Positions 51,399 to 61,795 of a stretch of 64,000 nucleotides of DNA are shown here, piece after piece. The stretch comes from Symbiodinium natans (lineage: Eukaryota; Sar; Dinophyceae; Suessiales; Symbiodiniaceae), in the NCBI GenBank assembly GCA_905221605.1, contig CAJNDS010000136.1, positions 571,001 through 635,000 on the forward strand, read 5' to 3'. The position numbers and the translations under genes are program-made. Position 1 is the stretch's first letter; each line of letters starts with the position of its first letter. Under the pieces are notes generated by a model, which saw only the letters and a program-made list of their open reading frames with translations, did no database searches and was not told where the DNA came from.

Positions 51399-52529
51399 TG
51401 AACCCTAAGCTCTGAACCCTGAACCCCTCAACCCATGGCAACTTAATGGTCCCTACAGGGAGGGGGCCCCTTACTATACTCACTGTCGTTCAGGGACTTA
51501 TAACTTAATTTGGGGGACCCCTCCTTGTAGCAGCAACTCCCAGACGTCAAGCCCACTCCGATGCCAGGGGGCGAGCCGCTTGCCTCTCCGGTAGAGGGGC
51601 CGCTGACACTGCCGTGCCTTCGTTAGAGTTTAGGGTTTATAGGGTTTATAGGGTTCATAGGGTTTTCAGGGCTTTTAGGGTTTATGGGGTTTATAGGGTT
51701 TATAGTGTTTGTAGGGTTTATAGGTTTTTTTTGTTTATAGGGTTTATAGGGTTTAGGGTTTACGGGGCTTATAGGGTTTACAGGGTTTATAGGGCTTACA
51801 GGGTTTAGGGTGAAGACAATCTGAACCCCCCAAGCCCTCGCAGGATCCCATTGTTTAAGGCAAAAGGGTTTGGGGGTTTGGGCTTTGGGGTTTTTGGGGT
51901 TTTGGGGCGCAAAGGGTTTCTCATTCTCCCCCGCGTAGCACAGAGTGCTAGACTGGGGCTCTACTTTCCAGATCGTGCCGGGGGGTTTAGGGAAAACAGG
52001 GTATAAGCACGGACGAGTAATCTCAAAAGTAGCCTAAACCCAAAACCCTAAACCCTAAACCCTAAACCCTAAACCCTAAACCCTAAACCCTAAACCCTAA
52101 ACCCAATCCTCAACCAACAGCCTGGGCCCGGACCCCGACATCTTGTCAAAGAAGTTGGGGGCCTGAGGCCTTTGGGAGGTTCCGGAAACTAGAACCCCAA
52201 ACTTCGCTTCTCTGTACTACTATTGGCCCTAAGCTCAACTACTTAAAGGCCCTAAGCCCTCGACTCCACTCGATCCTCCAAGCAAAACCAGCTTCCCAAA
52301 CCATTTTCAAGAGACCTCTTCCAGGAGTCCTACAGGGGCCCCCTAGCTACAAGCTCATCTTTGGTTTGAGGACTCCGAGATTCGGGGCTCAGACTTGGAA
52401 CCCTGACCCCTAAACCCTAAACCCTAAACCCTACACCCTAAACCCTAAACCCTAAACCCTATACCCTATACCCTATACCCTATACCCTATAAACCCTAAA
52501 CCGGTTTTGGGGTCAAAGCCCCCTTCCAG

Positions 52530-52616
52530 GTGCGGGCCCCCGGCCCCTTCTCCTGTGGCACCTTCTCCGCCTTCGGAGCCCCACGGGGCCGCACCCACTG
52601 CGAGGCGTTGGCCTAA
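52530..52616 (+). CDS. Exon island: VRAPGPFSCGTFSAFGAPRG...
   Basis: CCCTTCCAG acceptor; 28 codons (Cys-containing) to a TAA that is part of a CCTAAACCC repeat, so the exon may end earlier. Arrays on both sides are CCCTAAA type. Confidence 0.4.
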   Translation: MRAPGPFSCGTFSAFGAPRGRTHCEALA

Positions 52617-53229
52617 ACCCCAAACCCTAAACCCCAAACCCTTCAAACCCCACACCCTAAACCCTACACCCTAAACCCTAAACCCTAAACCCTAAACCCT
52701 AAACCCTAAACCCTAAACCCTAAACCCTAAACCCTAAACCCTAAACCCTAAACCCTAAACCCTAAACCCTAAACCCTAAACCCAAAGCCGCAGGCCCGGT
52801 GCCGGGCGGCGACCGCGGCACTATGCATCGGCATATGCTTTGCACAAGGTGCTGCCGATGGCTGCGGTTTAGGGCGGGTGCAGGGTTTAGGGTTTAGGGT
52901 TTCGGGTTTAGGGTTTAGGGTTTAGGGTCTAGCGTCTAGGGTCTACCAGCTTTTGGGCCTATGATAGGGCTAAGTTCCCAGCAGATGCACTGCAAGTTGG
53001 ATGGAGACGGGTTCAAAAGATATTGTAGTGGGTTTAGGAACCCTAAACCCTGACCCCTAAACCCTACCGGGGTTTAGGGCTCAATGTATTCCGAAAGCCT
53101 GATAAAGCATGGTCATTGGGCCCAAAAGTCCTTAACACAAGCCTCCTAATGTAGAGCCTTGGGGTATGGGGCGTTGGGTAGAGTTGCACTCTGCGACCAG
53201 AACGCTGCAATCAATTCCTCCCCCCCGGC
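52617..53229. other. Long CCCTAAA array, exon 52794, TTTAGGG runs
   Basis: Pure CCCTAAA array 52,653-52,785 ends 9 bp before the exon; TTTAGGG 52,885-52,930. Confidence 0.55.
52794..52866 (+). CDS. Exon island: ARCRAATAALCIGICFAQGA...
   Basis: GCCGCAG acceptor right after a 130-bp CCCTAAA array; donor-like GTTTAGG starts TTTAGGG repeats. Hydrophobic, Cys-rich segment. Confidence 0.4.
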
Positions 53230-53656
53230 CACTCCATAGCAAGCGTTCAGAGACTTGTGACAGAAGCTGTCCACCGAAATTCCCCTTCTTTACCCAACAA
53301 AAAGGCCCCATTTCTGCCGAGCTGCCAGGCGTTCATGCTCATCGCCTGCTTTGCCACGGCTCTTGGGCAGCCCAAGAATCAGAAGCCCCGAAGCCTTCTT
53401 CCCACAAAGCCGAGAACCCTATACTCGGACCCAGACTAGGCCCTTACTTCCTTATGTTAGGGTCTAGGCTAAACCCTAAACCCTAAACCCTACACCCTAA
53501 ACCCTAAACCCTAAACCCTAAACCCCCCTTATGTTAGGGTTTAGGCTCAGGCTCCCTTATCAGGACCCTTTTATTCCTAGGTTCATCTTGGGTCTGGTAG
53601 TAGAAGCCATTAAGGGCCTTCAAAGGAACCCTGGGGCCCAGGGCCCCATTGCTTGG
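53230..53656 (+). CDS. Two exons interrupted by a family A element
   Basis: Exon 1 (about 53,230-53,427) reads TEAVHRNSPSLPNKKAPFLP, then SCQAFMLIACFATALGQPK. The element 53,428-53,596 follows. Exon 2 (53,597-53,656) reads VVEAIKGLQRNPGAQGPIAW and runs into TTTAGGG. The intron is a family A introner with a telomere-like array inserted in it. Protein family unknown. Confidence 0.4.
53428..53596. mobile_element. Family A element with inserted CCCTAAA array flanked by a 20-bp duplication
   Basis: Ends GACCCAGACTAGGCCC and CATCTTGGGTCTG match family A. A 57-bp CCCTAAA array (53,471-53,527) is flanked by CTTATGTTAGGGTYTAGGCT on both sides (53,451-53,470 and 53,528-53,547), a segment present once in other copies. 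Confidence 0.7.
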
Positions 53657-54619
53657 GGTTTAGGGTTTAGGGTTTAGGGTTTAGGGTTTAGGGTTTAGGC
53701 AAAAGGGTTTAGGGTTTAGGGTTTAGGGTTTAGGGTTTAGGGTTTAGGGTTTAGGGTTTAGGGTTTAGGGTTTAGGTTAGGGTTTAGCAAAAGGCTTTCA
53801 TAAAGTTTCGGGTTCACGCTTTACATGTACATATCCTTCTTCGCGGGTTCAGATTTGTGCTTGAAGGTTCATGGGAAATTATAAGTAGGGTCAGAAGGAG
53901 CTTATATTAGGGTTATCATCAAGTAAAATCGTTTCCCCCTATTATTAAACGCCCCCCCCCCCCACCCCACCGCCGCAACTCGAAATGTGTTTTCATCTTA
54001 GGGGGATGTCTTTAGTTTATATCCATATGCCATCCTTTGGGAAAGGGTTGGTTTTTGAGGCCCTGAACCGCCCCCCCCCCCCCCCCCCCATTCGGAATAG
54101 GGTTTAACAGGCGGGGTCGGTTTCGGCAGGGCAGATTTTCCGGAAAGTGTTTTTTACCAACAGGGGGGAAGTGATTACCTACCATGAACCTCCAAGTAGG
54201 GGGCTGAGCATCAGCTTGCTGAGAGTCGTTTTTCAGGTGCTGCGGTTGTCTTACATCGTCGCACGCGTGCTGCTCGTGGTAGGCGGGAAACGGAACACGA
54301 AGGGTGACCACACAAGTTGCGAGTCTGTCCCCCATTCCTGGCATGCTTGGTTAGACTCGGATTGAAGACGCAGCCCAAGCTCCAGCTCTTGCAATTGTTA
54401 AGTGAGTCTCTGTCTGGCCTTGGACAGCTGATTTTGTAGACCAAAAGCCCACGAAGCATCTGCAATCTGTGTCACCCTAACCCTCCACTCTAGGTCTGTC
54501 AAAGAAATAAGTCTCCAAAGCGCGCACATGTGCACGTATAGGTAGATGTTTATACACGCACCCATATTAAATGTTTCAGCTTTCAGGTAATTCTCGCCTC
54601 ACTGATGCAAATACCGTAG
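53657..54619. other. TTTAGGG arrays and unique DNA with poly-C runs
   Basis: TTTAGGG 53,656-53,775; C runs near 53,952 and 54,071; no supported exon in 53,800-54,600. Confidence 0.5.
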
Positions 54620-55605
54620 CTTCGAAATCCAGACAAGAACTTGAAGCTCCAGCACTACCCCAGGGCTGCGATTGGCGTACGAGTGTCTACCCGAGCTGCT
54701 ACTTTGCATCTTGCCATTCGTCTCCCGGCTGCATTCGACGGAGCCTCTTTGGCGACTCGTGGAGTGCTGGTTGCCATGTAGGTTTGCCATCAGCTACAAG
54801 CCCTTCTTATACGTAGAGTTACAAGGACCCTAAATTGGGGTGTAAGGATCCTAAATTAGGTTATAAGTCCCTTAACTACAAGGAGGCACTAGGATTGAGG
54901 TAGACGAACCCCACAAACTCAGCCAGCATGTATTTGTTGCCGAGCAGCTGGCTTTTGTCCTAGGTCTGGGTTGCTTGCACCTCTCGGCGGCCGAAATCCT
55001 CGACTGCTGCCGTTCCCATGAGCGTCGCATACTGGGGCCCATGGCAGAGCGTGCCACGCTTCACCACCTACGCCGTGTGCACCATCTGCACTGAGATCTA
55101 CAGCACCCTGGTGGCTGCCCTGGCTGTAGCCCAGCTGCCCTGCAACGCCTCGCCGCTCGCGGGAGTGCTGCTCTACTGCGTGGGGCTCTTTGTTGCCGTG
55201 GCACGGGCCTACTGTGCTGTGCTCGCCCTCCGCCTCCAAGACGAGCTAAGCTGGGTCTGCCGCCGGCCGCGGCTCAAGTCGCGCGGCGCCGTCTCCCAAC
55301 AGCCAGCGCAGCCAGGGCAGCCAGGGCAACCAGCGCCCGGTGGCGAGGCCTGGGATGCGCGTGGCGGGGCGCAGCCCCGGCCCTTGATGGAGGAGAAGCG
55401 GCCAGGGCTCTGGGGCCTGGGCTTCTTGCAGCGGGACATCGTGGAAGACACCGTCCGAGATTTCAACGAGCCTGACGAAGGAGATCCCTCGAAGGCTCCC
55501 CTGGCTTGCCCCTTCCTACCCGACTTTGTGTGCCCTGTCCTACGGCGACGGCTCGTGGGACGGCGCATTCTGGCAGGCATGGGGGGGTTGCTTCAGGGAA
55601 TTTAG
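54620..55605 (+). CDS. Multi-pass membrane protein of unknown function, at least two exons
   Basis: Exon 1 (about 54,620-54,777) reads LKLQHYPRAAIGVRV...RGVLVA. The intron (54,778-54,888) is a family C element. Exon 2 begins IEVDEPHKLSQHVFVAEQ and continues with a hydrophobic LAFVLGLGCLHLSAAEIL. Near 55,005 the coding signal changes frame (a one-base lesion or undetected tiny intron) into SVAYWGPWQSVPRFTTY, two membrane helices (VCTICTEIYSTLVAALAV; GVLLYCVGLFVAVARAYC) and a Pro/Gln/Arg-rich tail ending at 55,605. I do not recognise the family. TTTAGGG repeats follow directly after the stop. Confidence 0.5.
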
Positions 55606-55759
55606 GGTTCAGGGTTTAGGGGTTTAGGGTTTAGGGTTTAGGGTTTAATTAGGGTTTAGGGAATTTGGGGTTCAGGGTTTAGGGGGGGGGGGGCTCAGAC
55701 AGCCCGGTGGAACCCGAAACCCCAAACCCTCTAAGGCTTTTGGACTCCATGCATCTAAC

Positions 55760-55944
55760 ATACTATACTAACTGTAGTTAAGGGACTTATGACCTATTAC
55801 TAATTGGGGATCCTTATAACTTACCCAATCTAGGATCCTTATAGCTCTACTTCGCTATACTAACTGTATTGAAGGGACTTATAACCTAATTTAGGATCCT
55901 TATAACCCAAGTTAGGGTCCTGAACTAGGGGGCCCCTCCTTGTA
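55760..55944. mobile_element. Family C, compound tandem copy
   Basis: The left half (TACTATACTAACTGTAGTTAAG...) occurs twice before a single right end (GGGGGCCCCTCCTTGTA). Confidence 0.6.
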
Positions 55945-56499
55945 CCTACCTACACGTACCGAATATACGTGTGATGGTCCTACAGGGGCCATTCTTGGGG
56001 TTGGTCGTTGTGAATGTTTTCGGCGTTATGTCTGTATCATCTGTCTTGCAATATCCAAATCACGTCGGTTCATTTGAAGTGCCTATCTGTGTATCTTTAT
56101 GGATTTCTCCACGATGCGGCCAAGTGAACGCGAAATGGAGATGCTTACGTGCGAAGGAGCGGTTGGGCTCAAGCCATGGGGTTCATGTTAAGGCCATATC
56201 TTCTTCGCATTGGGTTTACGCAGATGGCCTCCGCCGGATGGAGCCGGCGAGGACTATGGAGCCCGTATTAAACAGGGATTGCAGGATCAGAAAGGTTTAG
56301 GACTTAGGGTTCAGGCTTTACACCACCATACAACACCCTACACCACAAACGCTTCAAGAAAAAGGGTTCAGGGAACTCAGGGTTCAAGGGTGTTAGGGTT
56401 TAGGGTTTAGGGTTTAGGGTTTAGGGTTTAGGGTTTAGGGTTTAGGGTTTAGGGTAGGCTCGAAAGAGTTTAGGGCATCACGGTGGCGGTAGCCATCAG

Positions 56500-56589
56500 A
56501 CCGAGCTCATGTGGAGCGGCGCGGCCTGCACGCAGTCGACTTTCTCCATCCTCTCGAGCTCCCGCACCGGCCCCAGAGGAGAGTCGCGG
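56500..56589 (+). CDS. Exon island: TELMWSGAACTQSTFSILSS...
   Basis: GCCATCAG acceptor-like end; 30 open codons ending SRTGPRGESR at the start of a TTTAGGG array. Confidence 0.35.
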
Positions 56590-56802
56590 GGTTTAGGGTT
56601 TAGGGTTTAGGGTTTAGGGTTTAGGGTTTAGGGTTTAGGGTTTAGGGTGCCATTCTTAGGGCCTTGGGCAGATCTTTATAATGACGAGGTCCCTGGAAGG
56701 ATAGGAATTATATCGTAAGTGGTTTAGGGGCCCAAGACCCCTCAAGCTAAGGGCTGTAGTTTTCAAGGATGTAGGGATCCTCATAATCACATAAGACATA
56801 TG

Positions 56803-56900
56803 TTGGGATGTTCACCCGTATACTAGCAGTCCCTAATAGGGATTCTCCTATTAGAGGAGCTACAAACATCCCTATTAGGGACTGTTAGTATAAGGGGGAC
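56803..56900. mobile_element. Family D, copy with right end lost into a CCCTAAA array
   Basis: Left end and inner stem are intact (TAGCAGTCCC / GGGACTGTTA), but after GGGGGACC the sequence becomes a pure CCCTAAA array. Confidence 0.55.
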
Positions 56901-57093
56901 CCTAAACCCTAAACCCTAAACCCTAAACCCTAAACCCTAAACCCTAAACCCTAAACCCTAAACCCTAAACCCTCAATTTAAGGGGTCTCGGGATCCTTGG
57001 GCTCTGGGCTGCTCGACCTTTTTTTGAATTCTGGTGCTGGGGACGTGGAGCGCGACCTCGGGCCCAAAACCGACAAACGCCCACCGTCCACCC

Positions 57094-57254
57094 CTACAAG
57101 GAGGGGCCCCCGGTTATAAGTAGAGTTACCCTACAAGGAAGGGCACCCAGTTCTGAGTAGAGTTATAAGGGCCCTAAATTGGGTCATAAGGATCCTAAAT
57201 TAGGTTATGAGGCCCTTAGCTACAGTTGGTATTAGTAAGGGCGCCCCTCCTTGC
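57094..57254. mobile_element. Family C, inverted copy with nested terminal duplication
   Basis: CTACAAGGAGGGGCCCCCGG starts twice (57,094 and 57,131) before one common body. Confidence 0.6.
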
Positions 57255-57552
57255 ACATCTCAATCCTGCTAAACCTTCGACCCTCAACAACCGTAACCCT
57301 CTGCAAGCTTAATCCACCCCACCCCACCCCTCAGAACACAAAAACAAAATGAATAAAGACAAAACAACAAAAGAAAGAAGGAAAGACTGACAGGAACACA
57401 TCACAATAGACAACATCGAATAATTAAGTCCGAAGTCCCTCGAACCTTCGTGGTGCTTTACTGTAACTTTAGATCCTTAGCCTTTTTTTGTTTATTGGGC
57501 TTCCTAGTAAGGCAGCTACAAACTTTATTCATAGCTACCCTCCTAAGTGCAG

Positions 57553-57666
57553 CCAAGCAACCTGCCCCAGTTGGCAGCAGCAGTGATGCCATCCTCCGCG
57601 ATCGGCGGTGCCAAGCCCGCGTGCGGGGTAAGCTCCGGCTGAACATCCCCTTCGACTCTTGGAAGG
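57553..57666 (+). CDS. Exon island: KQPAPVGSSSDAILRDRRCQ...
   Basis: TAAGTGCAG acceptor and a strong GTAAGT donor at 57,667 bound 38 codons that continue ARVRGKLRLNIPFDSWK. The following intron starts with a degenerate TAGGGTTT-rich tract. Confidence 0.5.
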
Positions 57667-58282
57667 GTAAGTGTTTGTAGGGTTTGTAGGGTTTCTAATA
57701 GGGTTTGTAGGGTTTCTAATAGGGTTTACAGGGAATTTAGAGGGGTTACAGGGAATTTATGAGGTTTATAGGGTTTACAGGGTCTATGGGTTTTATGGGG
57801 TTTGGGTTTATGGCTTTTTGGCTTTGTAGGGCTTAAGGGTTTAGGGTTTGTTTTCTATAGCCCTCTGACTGCTAATTGCTTAGAAATTCCCGAACAAATG
57901 ACAAAATATTCTTCCTTATGAGTTGAATATAGGGAATATTATATTTTCTGAGAGAGTTCTTAAATCATGGCAGACAAACGGTATTGCGACACCATAGCCC
58001 TTCATTCACTTTAGGATCAAGCGAAGCGGTCAGTTTCATCTCTCAGCCCCCCCTAGCACGACTGCTGGACGCTACTGCCGGTTGCCAGGTACCCTAGTAC
58101 TCCGAGCGCCAAGACCCTCGTTAAGGAATATGAATATGAATGAGCCTTAAACTGAGATAGCAAACCCTAGACCCTAGACATTGAAAAGGTGCATTTCTTA
58201 GTTGGGTAGTTGGGCTCTCACTTGGCCTCCTTGGCTGCACGTTTTGACACGGAACTGATGCTTCAGAGGGGTCATCCAAGGA

Positions 58283-58367
58283 ACTTGGTCGCCCAGTGGC
58301 ACCCTCTTGCCCTTTTTTATAAGGTTCCCTTATAAAGTAGCCAGCCAACACAAAAAAGGGTACCCTT
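58283..58367. mobile_element. Family B element, copy 5 (right end missing)
   Basis: CTTGGTCGCCCAGTGGCACC ... TTCCCTTATAAAGTAGCCAG ... AAGGGTACCCTT, then an (ATT)n tract. Confidence 0.5.
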
Positions 58368-59284
58368 ACTATTATTATTTTTAATAATTTTTATTAACAA
58401 TAATAATTATTATTATTACTATTACTATTATTCTTATTGCACGGGCTAACAGGTGAAGCCTATGCTGCGGCCTCGCCAGGGCCGCCAAAAGCACTCTGAA
58501 CATATCCGAAAGTCCACAAACTGTTCAAGCCAATTCTTGGTAGGGCCTTCCTTACTAGAGACTCCACACCCTTTGAACTCCAAAGAGGCCCCCTAAACCC
58601 TAAACCCTAAACCCTAAACCCTAAACCCTAAACCCTAAACCCTAAACCCTAAACCCCCCCCACCCCGAAGCCCAACTTTCCGGGCTGCTTGAGCTCAGAA
58701 TGCGGCGCTGGCGGCCTTGAGCCTTGGATGTCGGAGAATTGCTTAGAAAGAAAAACACTTGGGGTCTAGGGTTTGGGGTTGGTTTAGGGTTTAGGGTTTA
58801 GGGTTTAGGGTTTAGGGTTTAGGGTTTGGGGTTTGGGGTCTAGGGTTTGGGGCTTAGGCATTACATGTTTGTAGGTTCTTGCTATCGCACCCCTTGTGCG
58901 CTTCTCAGGTAACCTACAAACAAGGCAGGTTATGGGGTTCTCGAGGTTCAGATCGACAGGGTTTACCTGGGACTCTATTTGCCTAGAATTTCCTGAATTA
59001 GTAGCCTCAGGCCCGAAACCCTAAACCCTAAACCCAGGTATGACCCATAAAAAAGAGAGGCCTGGGTAGGGTTTAGGGTAAAACATATCTGCAGGACGAT
59101 CCGGAGTAGGGACTTGCAAGAATCGGCTGCGGATCCGGATAAACCGGTTAGGGGCTGGACATCAGCACCCTAAACCCTAAACCCTAAAGCCTAAACCCCA
59201 GCAAGGCTTCCTTGGGCTCCTCGCGGCGTTTGTTACCTGAGAATGGAAGGGCTGTGTACCACTGACCATGGCTGTGTGTTCTTG

Positions 59285-59613
59285 AGGTACCTGGGCCTGC
59301 CGTTATATGGGTTCTACATACGAATTTAGAAGTTACCCTAAACCCCAAACCCCAAACCCTAAACCCTAAACCCCTAAACCCCTAAACCCCTAAACCCCTA
59401 AACCCCTAAACCCCTAAACCCCTAAACCCCTAAACCCCTAAACCCCTAACCCCCCCCCTAAACCCCTAAACCCCTAAACCCCTAAACCCCTAAACCCCTA
59501 AACCCCTAAACCCCTAAACCCCTAAACCCCTAAACCCCTAAACCCCTAAACCCCTAAACCCTAAACCCTAAACCCTAAACCCAAACCCTTAGGTAAATAA
59601 AGTCCCAGGTAAG
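59285..59613. mobile_element. Family G element expanded by an internal CCCCTAAA array
   Basis: Left part (TACCTGGGCCTGCCG...TATGGGTTCTACATACGAAT) and right part (TTAGGTAAATAAAGTCCCAG) match the ends of family G. Between them lies about 250 bp of CCCTAAA then CCCCTAAA (8-mer) repeats, a size no other copy has. Confidence 0.65.
59333..59585. repeat. CCCCTAAA (8-mer) variant array
   Basis: About 30 units of CCCCTAAA, interrupted once by a C10 run near 59,450, bounded by normal 7-mers on both sides. The extra C is homogenised, indicating local amplification. Confidence 0.9.
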
Positions 59614-59685
59614 CCCTAAGCCACAGGCGATCTGACGACAACGAGAACCAGCAGCCCTCCAACGAAGGGGACGCGCGGGCCTTAT

Positions 59686-59812
59686 GCCATGATATGCTTA
59701 CTAACAGTCCTTAATAGGGATTGTAGGGTTTAGGGTTTAGGGTTTAGGGTTCCCTATGAAACTATTGCAATCCCTATTACGGACTGTTAGCACAGGGGGG
59801 GAACATCCCAAG
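59686..59812. mobile_element. Family D element with an internal TTTAGGG array
   Basis: Stem ACTAACAGTCCTTAATAGGG / CCCTATTACGGACTGTTAG is split by four TTTAGGG units at about 59,723-59,750. Confidence 0.6.
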
Positions 59813-60296
59813 GTGATATGGTTGTACATCCGTACGGCATCTAGACGTTGGGGCGAACAAGTTCTGCAGTTCTGCCGCCGTGAGCCACATGTTAGGATGG
59901 AAGGTGGATCATCTTGGGTGTGCCCAGGGAGCTCAATACCCTTTAAGGCTGCAGAAACACCCTAAGCCCTAAACCCTAAACCCTAAACCCTAAACCGCTT
60001 TAATTCAGATTAGGATCCCTCCTCGAGTTTAAGGTACCCCCCCCCTCCTTTTCATCAAGGGGTTTTTGGGCCTTTCTGGATACTGTGACTTGAAGTACAA
60101 CTTGCGTGATCAGGTAGGTCAGGGCTACAGCAAGTTTCTCATTTTATCCCGAGGGCTCTGAGTTCTACCCAAGCACTAAACCCAAGCTAAACCCTGGATC
60201 CTAAACCCTCAACCCTAAACCCTCGGCCAGCTACGCGGGAGCGAACAAAAACCTGAAACCCTAAACCCTAAACCCTCAGCCAGCCCTGCCATGCAG

Positions 60297-60415
60297 GAGG
60301 ATCCCTTGCTGACAATCTCACCAGATCGGAAGTTACACCTCGACAGCGATTTCGGAGAGACCCAGAGTAACCAGAATTCTCCGCTCCCTGGCCAGCAGCT
60401 GCATGCATCTTTTAC
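60297..60415 (+). CDS. Exon-like fragment: EDPLLTISPDRKLHLDSDFG...
   Basis: CCATGCAG acceptor-like end after CCCTAAA repeats; about 40 open codons with protein-like texture; the 3' end is unclear (poly-C tract follows). Confidence 0.3.
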
Positions 60416-61164
60416 CAAACCCCGAACCATAAACCCACCACTGTGGTGGGTTCATAGCCCCCCCCCCCCCCCCCCGAAGCCTGAAGAACATCAAAGACGA
60501 CCCAGCCGAAAACTTGAACCCCAGACCTAGAAGCCACCTGCCCAAAAAACAAGTCGAAAGCTGAAGGGTAACTCCCCATATGGGTTTAGGGTTTAGGGTT
60601 TAGGGTTTAGAGGGTTTAGGGTCTCCTGACGGCTAGCTGAAAGGGTTTCCCATATGGTTTGCGGGTTTAGGGTCTCCTCACGGCTTGGCAACGGTTTCAT
60701 GTATGCCCTGAGGCAATGTCAAGAGCATTCCGTTAGGGTTCGGGTTTAGGGTTTCGGGTTTAGGGTTTAGGGTTTAGGGTTTAGGGTTTAGGGTTCAGCA
60801 TCTCTGGTCCAAGCATTCACTAAGGGTTTTTGTCATCACCCCGCGTATTTGGCATCACCCCTCCCTCCCAGATCCCTCTTCATCTGAATTACATATCTTC
60901 TTTTTTTCGTTAGTTATTTGCGATTAACCCACTTATATGAATTAGGGCAGGAAATCCGGAATCGCATCTTGCTGATTCGTCTAAGCATGGCTATTGAATC
61001 GTACAACCGTGGCGCCGCAACCAACGCAGAAAACACCCAAAAAACGCGGGTTCTGGGCCAGCAAGCGGTTTTTGGCTGCTGCGTCGGTTTAGGAAAACCG
61101 TACAAAACACCTGCGAAAACGCAGAAAAACAAAACGGACCACGCACCCAAAATTTCGAATTTCG

Positions 61165-61460
61165 GCGTCCCGGGGGGGGCCCCGGGACAATGTCCTGGGG
61201 GCGTCCCGGGGCGTCCCGCGGGGCCCCCGGGACAGCTGTCCTGGGGGTGTCCCGGGGGGGCCCCGGGACATTTGTCCCAAGAGGGCCCCGGGACGCCCCG
61301 GGACGCCCCAGGACAACCTGTCCCGGGGGGGCCCCGGGACAACCTGTCCCGGGGGGGCCCCGGGACAACCTGTCCCGGGGTGACCGGGACAGCCTCCCAG
61401 GGCCTCCCAGGGGCCTCCCAGGGGCCTCCCAGGGGCCTCCCAGGGGCCTCCCAGGCTCGA
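61165..61460. repeat. GC-rich palindromic minisatellite
   Basis: Repeats of GGGGCCCCGGGACA with variable 4-8-bp linkers (AACCTGTCCC in three successive units) form self-complementary blocks; they are followed by six 11-bp units (GGCCTCCCAGG). Long Pro/Gly-rich open frames on both strands are by-products of the composition. Confidence 0.85.
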
Positions 61461-61589
61461 AGATGGAAAAAACAGGGGCTCAAGCCGAAAAACGCGATTT
61501 TTGAGCAGTGGCCCAGGCTGAGCCCGAAAAAGGGCCTCTGGTCCAGCAACGAAGGCCGCAGTCGGCACCGCCCCCAGAGCCTAAATCCT

Positions 61590-61795
61590 AAACCCTAAAT
61601 CCTAAATCCTAAAGCCTAAATCCTAAATCCTAAATCCTAAATCCTAAATCCTAAATCCTAAATCCTAAATCCTAAATCCTAAATCCTAAACCCTAAACCC
61701 TAAATCCATCCTAAATCCTAAATCCTAAATCCTAAATCCTAAATCCTAAATCCTAAATCCTAAATCCTAAATCCTAAATCCTAAATCCTAAAGCC
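61590..61795. repeat. TCCTAAA variant heptamer array
   Basis: About 28 units of the heptamer with one C-to-T change (TCCTAAA instead of CCCTAAA), with two normal units near 61,690. A homogenised point variant shows satellite-like spreading. Confidence 0.9.

Larger units (their letters stand above)
50228..52529. other. Downstream of channel gene: arrays, elements E4, J2, C5
   Basis: CCCTATAAA-type repeats 50,460-50,545; TTTAGGG 50,669-50,748; TTTATAGGG (9-mer variant) array 51,630-51,810; CCCTAAA 52,030-52,105; CCCTATA variant 52,455-52,490. Confidence 0.55.
55606..57552. other. Arrays, compound family C copies, D2, exon 56500
   Basis: TTTAGGG 56,395-56,456 and 56,591-56,648; CCCTAAA 56,900-56,975; unique DNA elsewhere. 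Confidence 0.5.
57667..60296. other. Variant repeats and elements L, B5, G5, G6, D3
   Basis: Intron-like TTTGTAGGG/TTTATAGGG variants 57,680-57,850; (ATT)n 58,370-58,440; CCCTAAA 58,592-58,655; TTTAGGG 58,780-58,830; the CCCCTAAA array 59,333-59,585. Confidence 0.5.

Noticed and set aside
60914-61598. Overlapping 100-226-residue Pro/Gly-rich open frames on both strands
   Set aside because: They come from the GC-rich palindromic minisatellite, where stops are rare by composition; no family or splice support.
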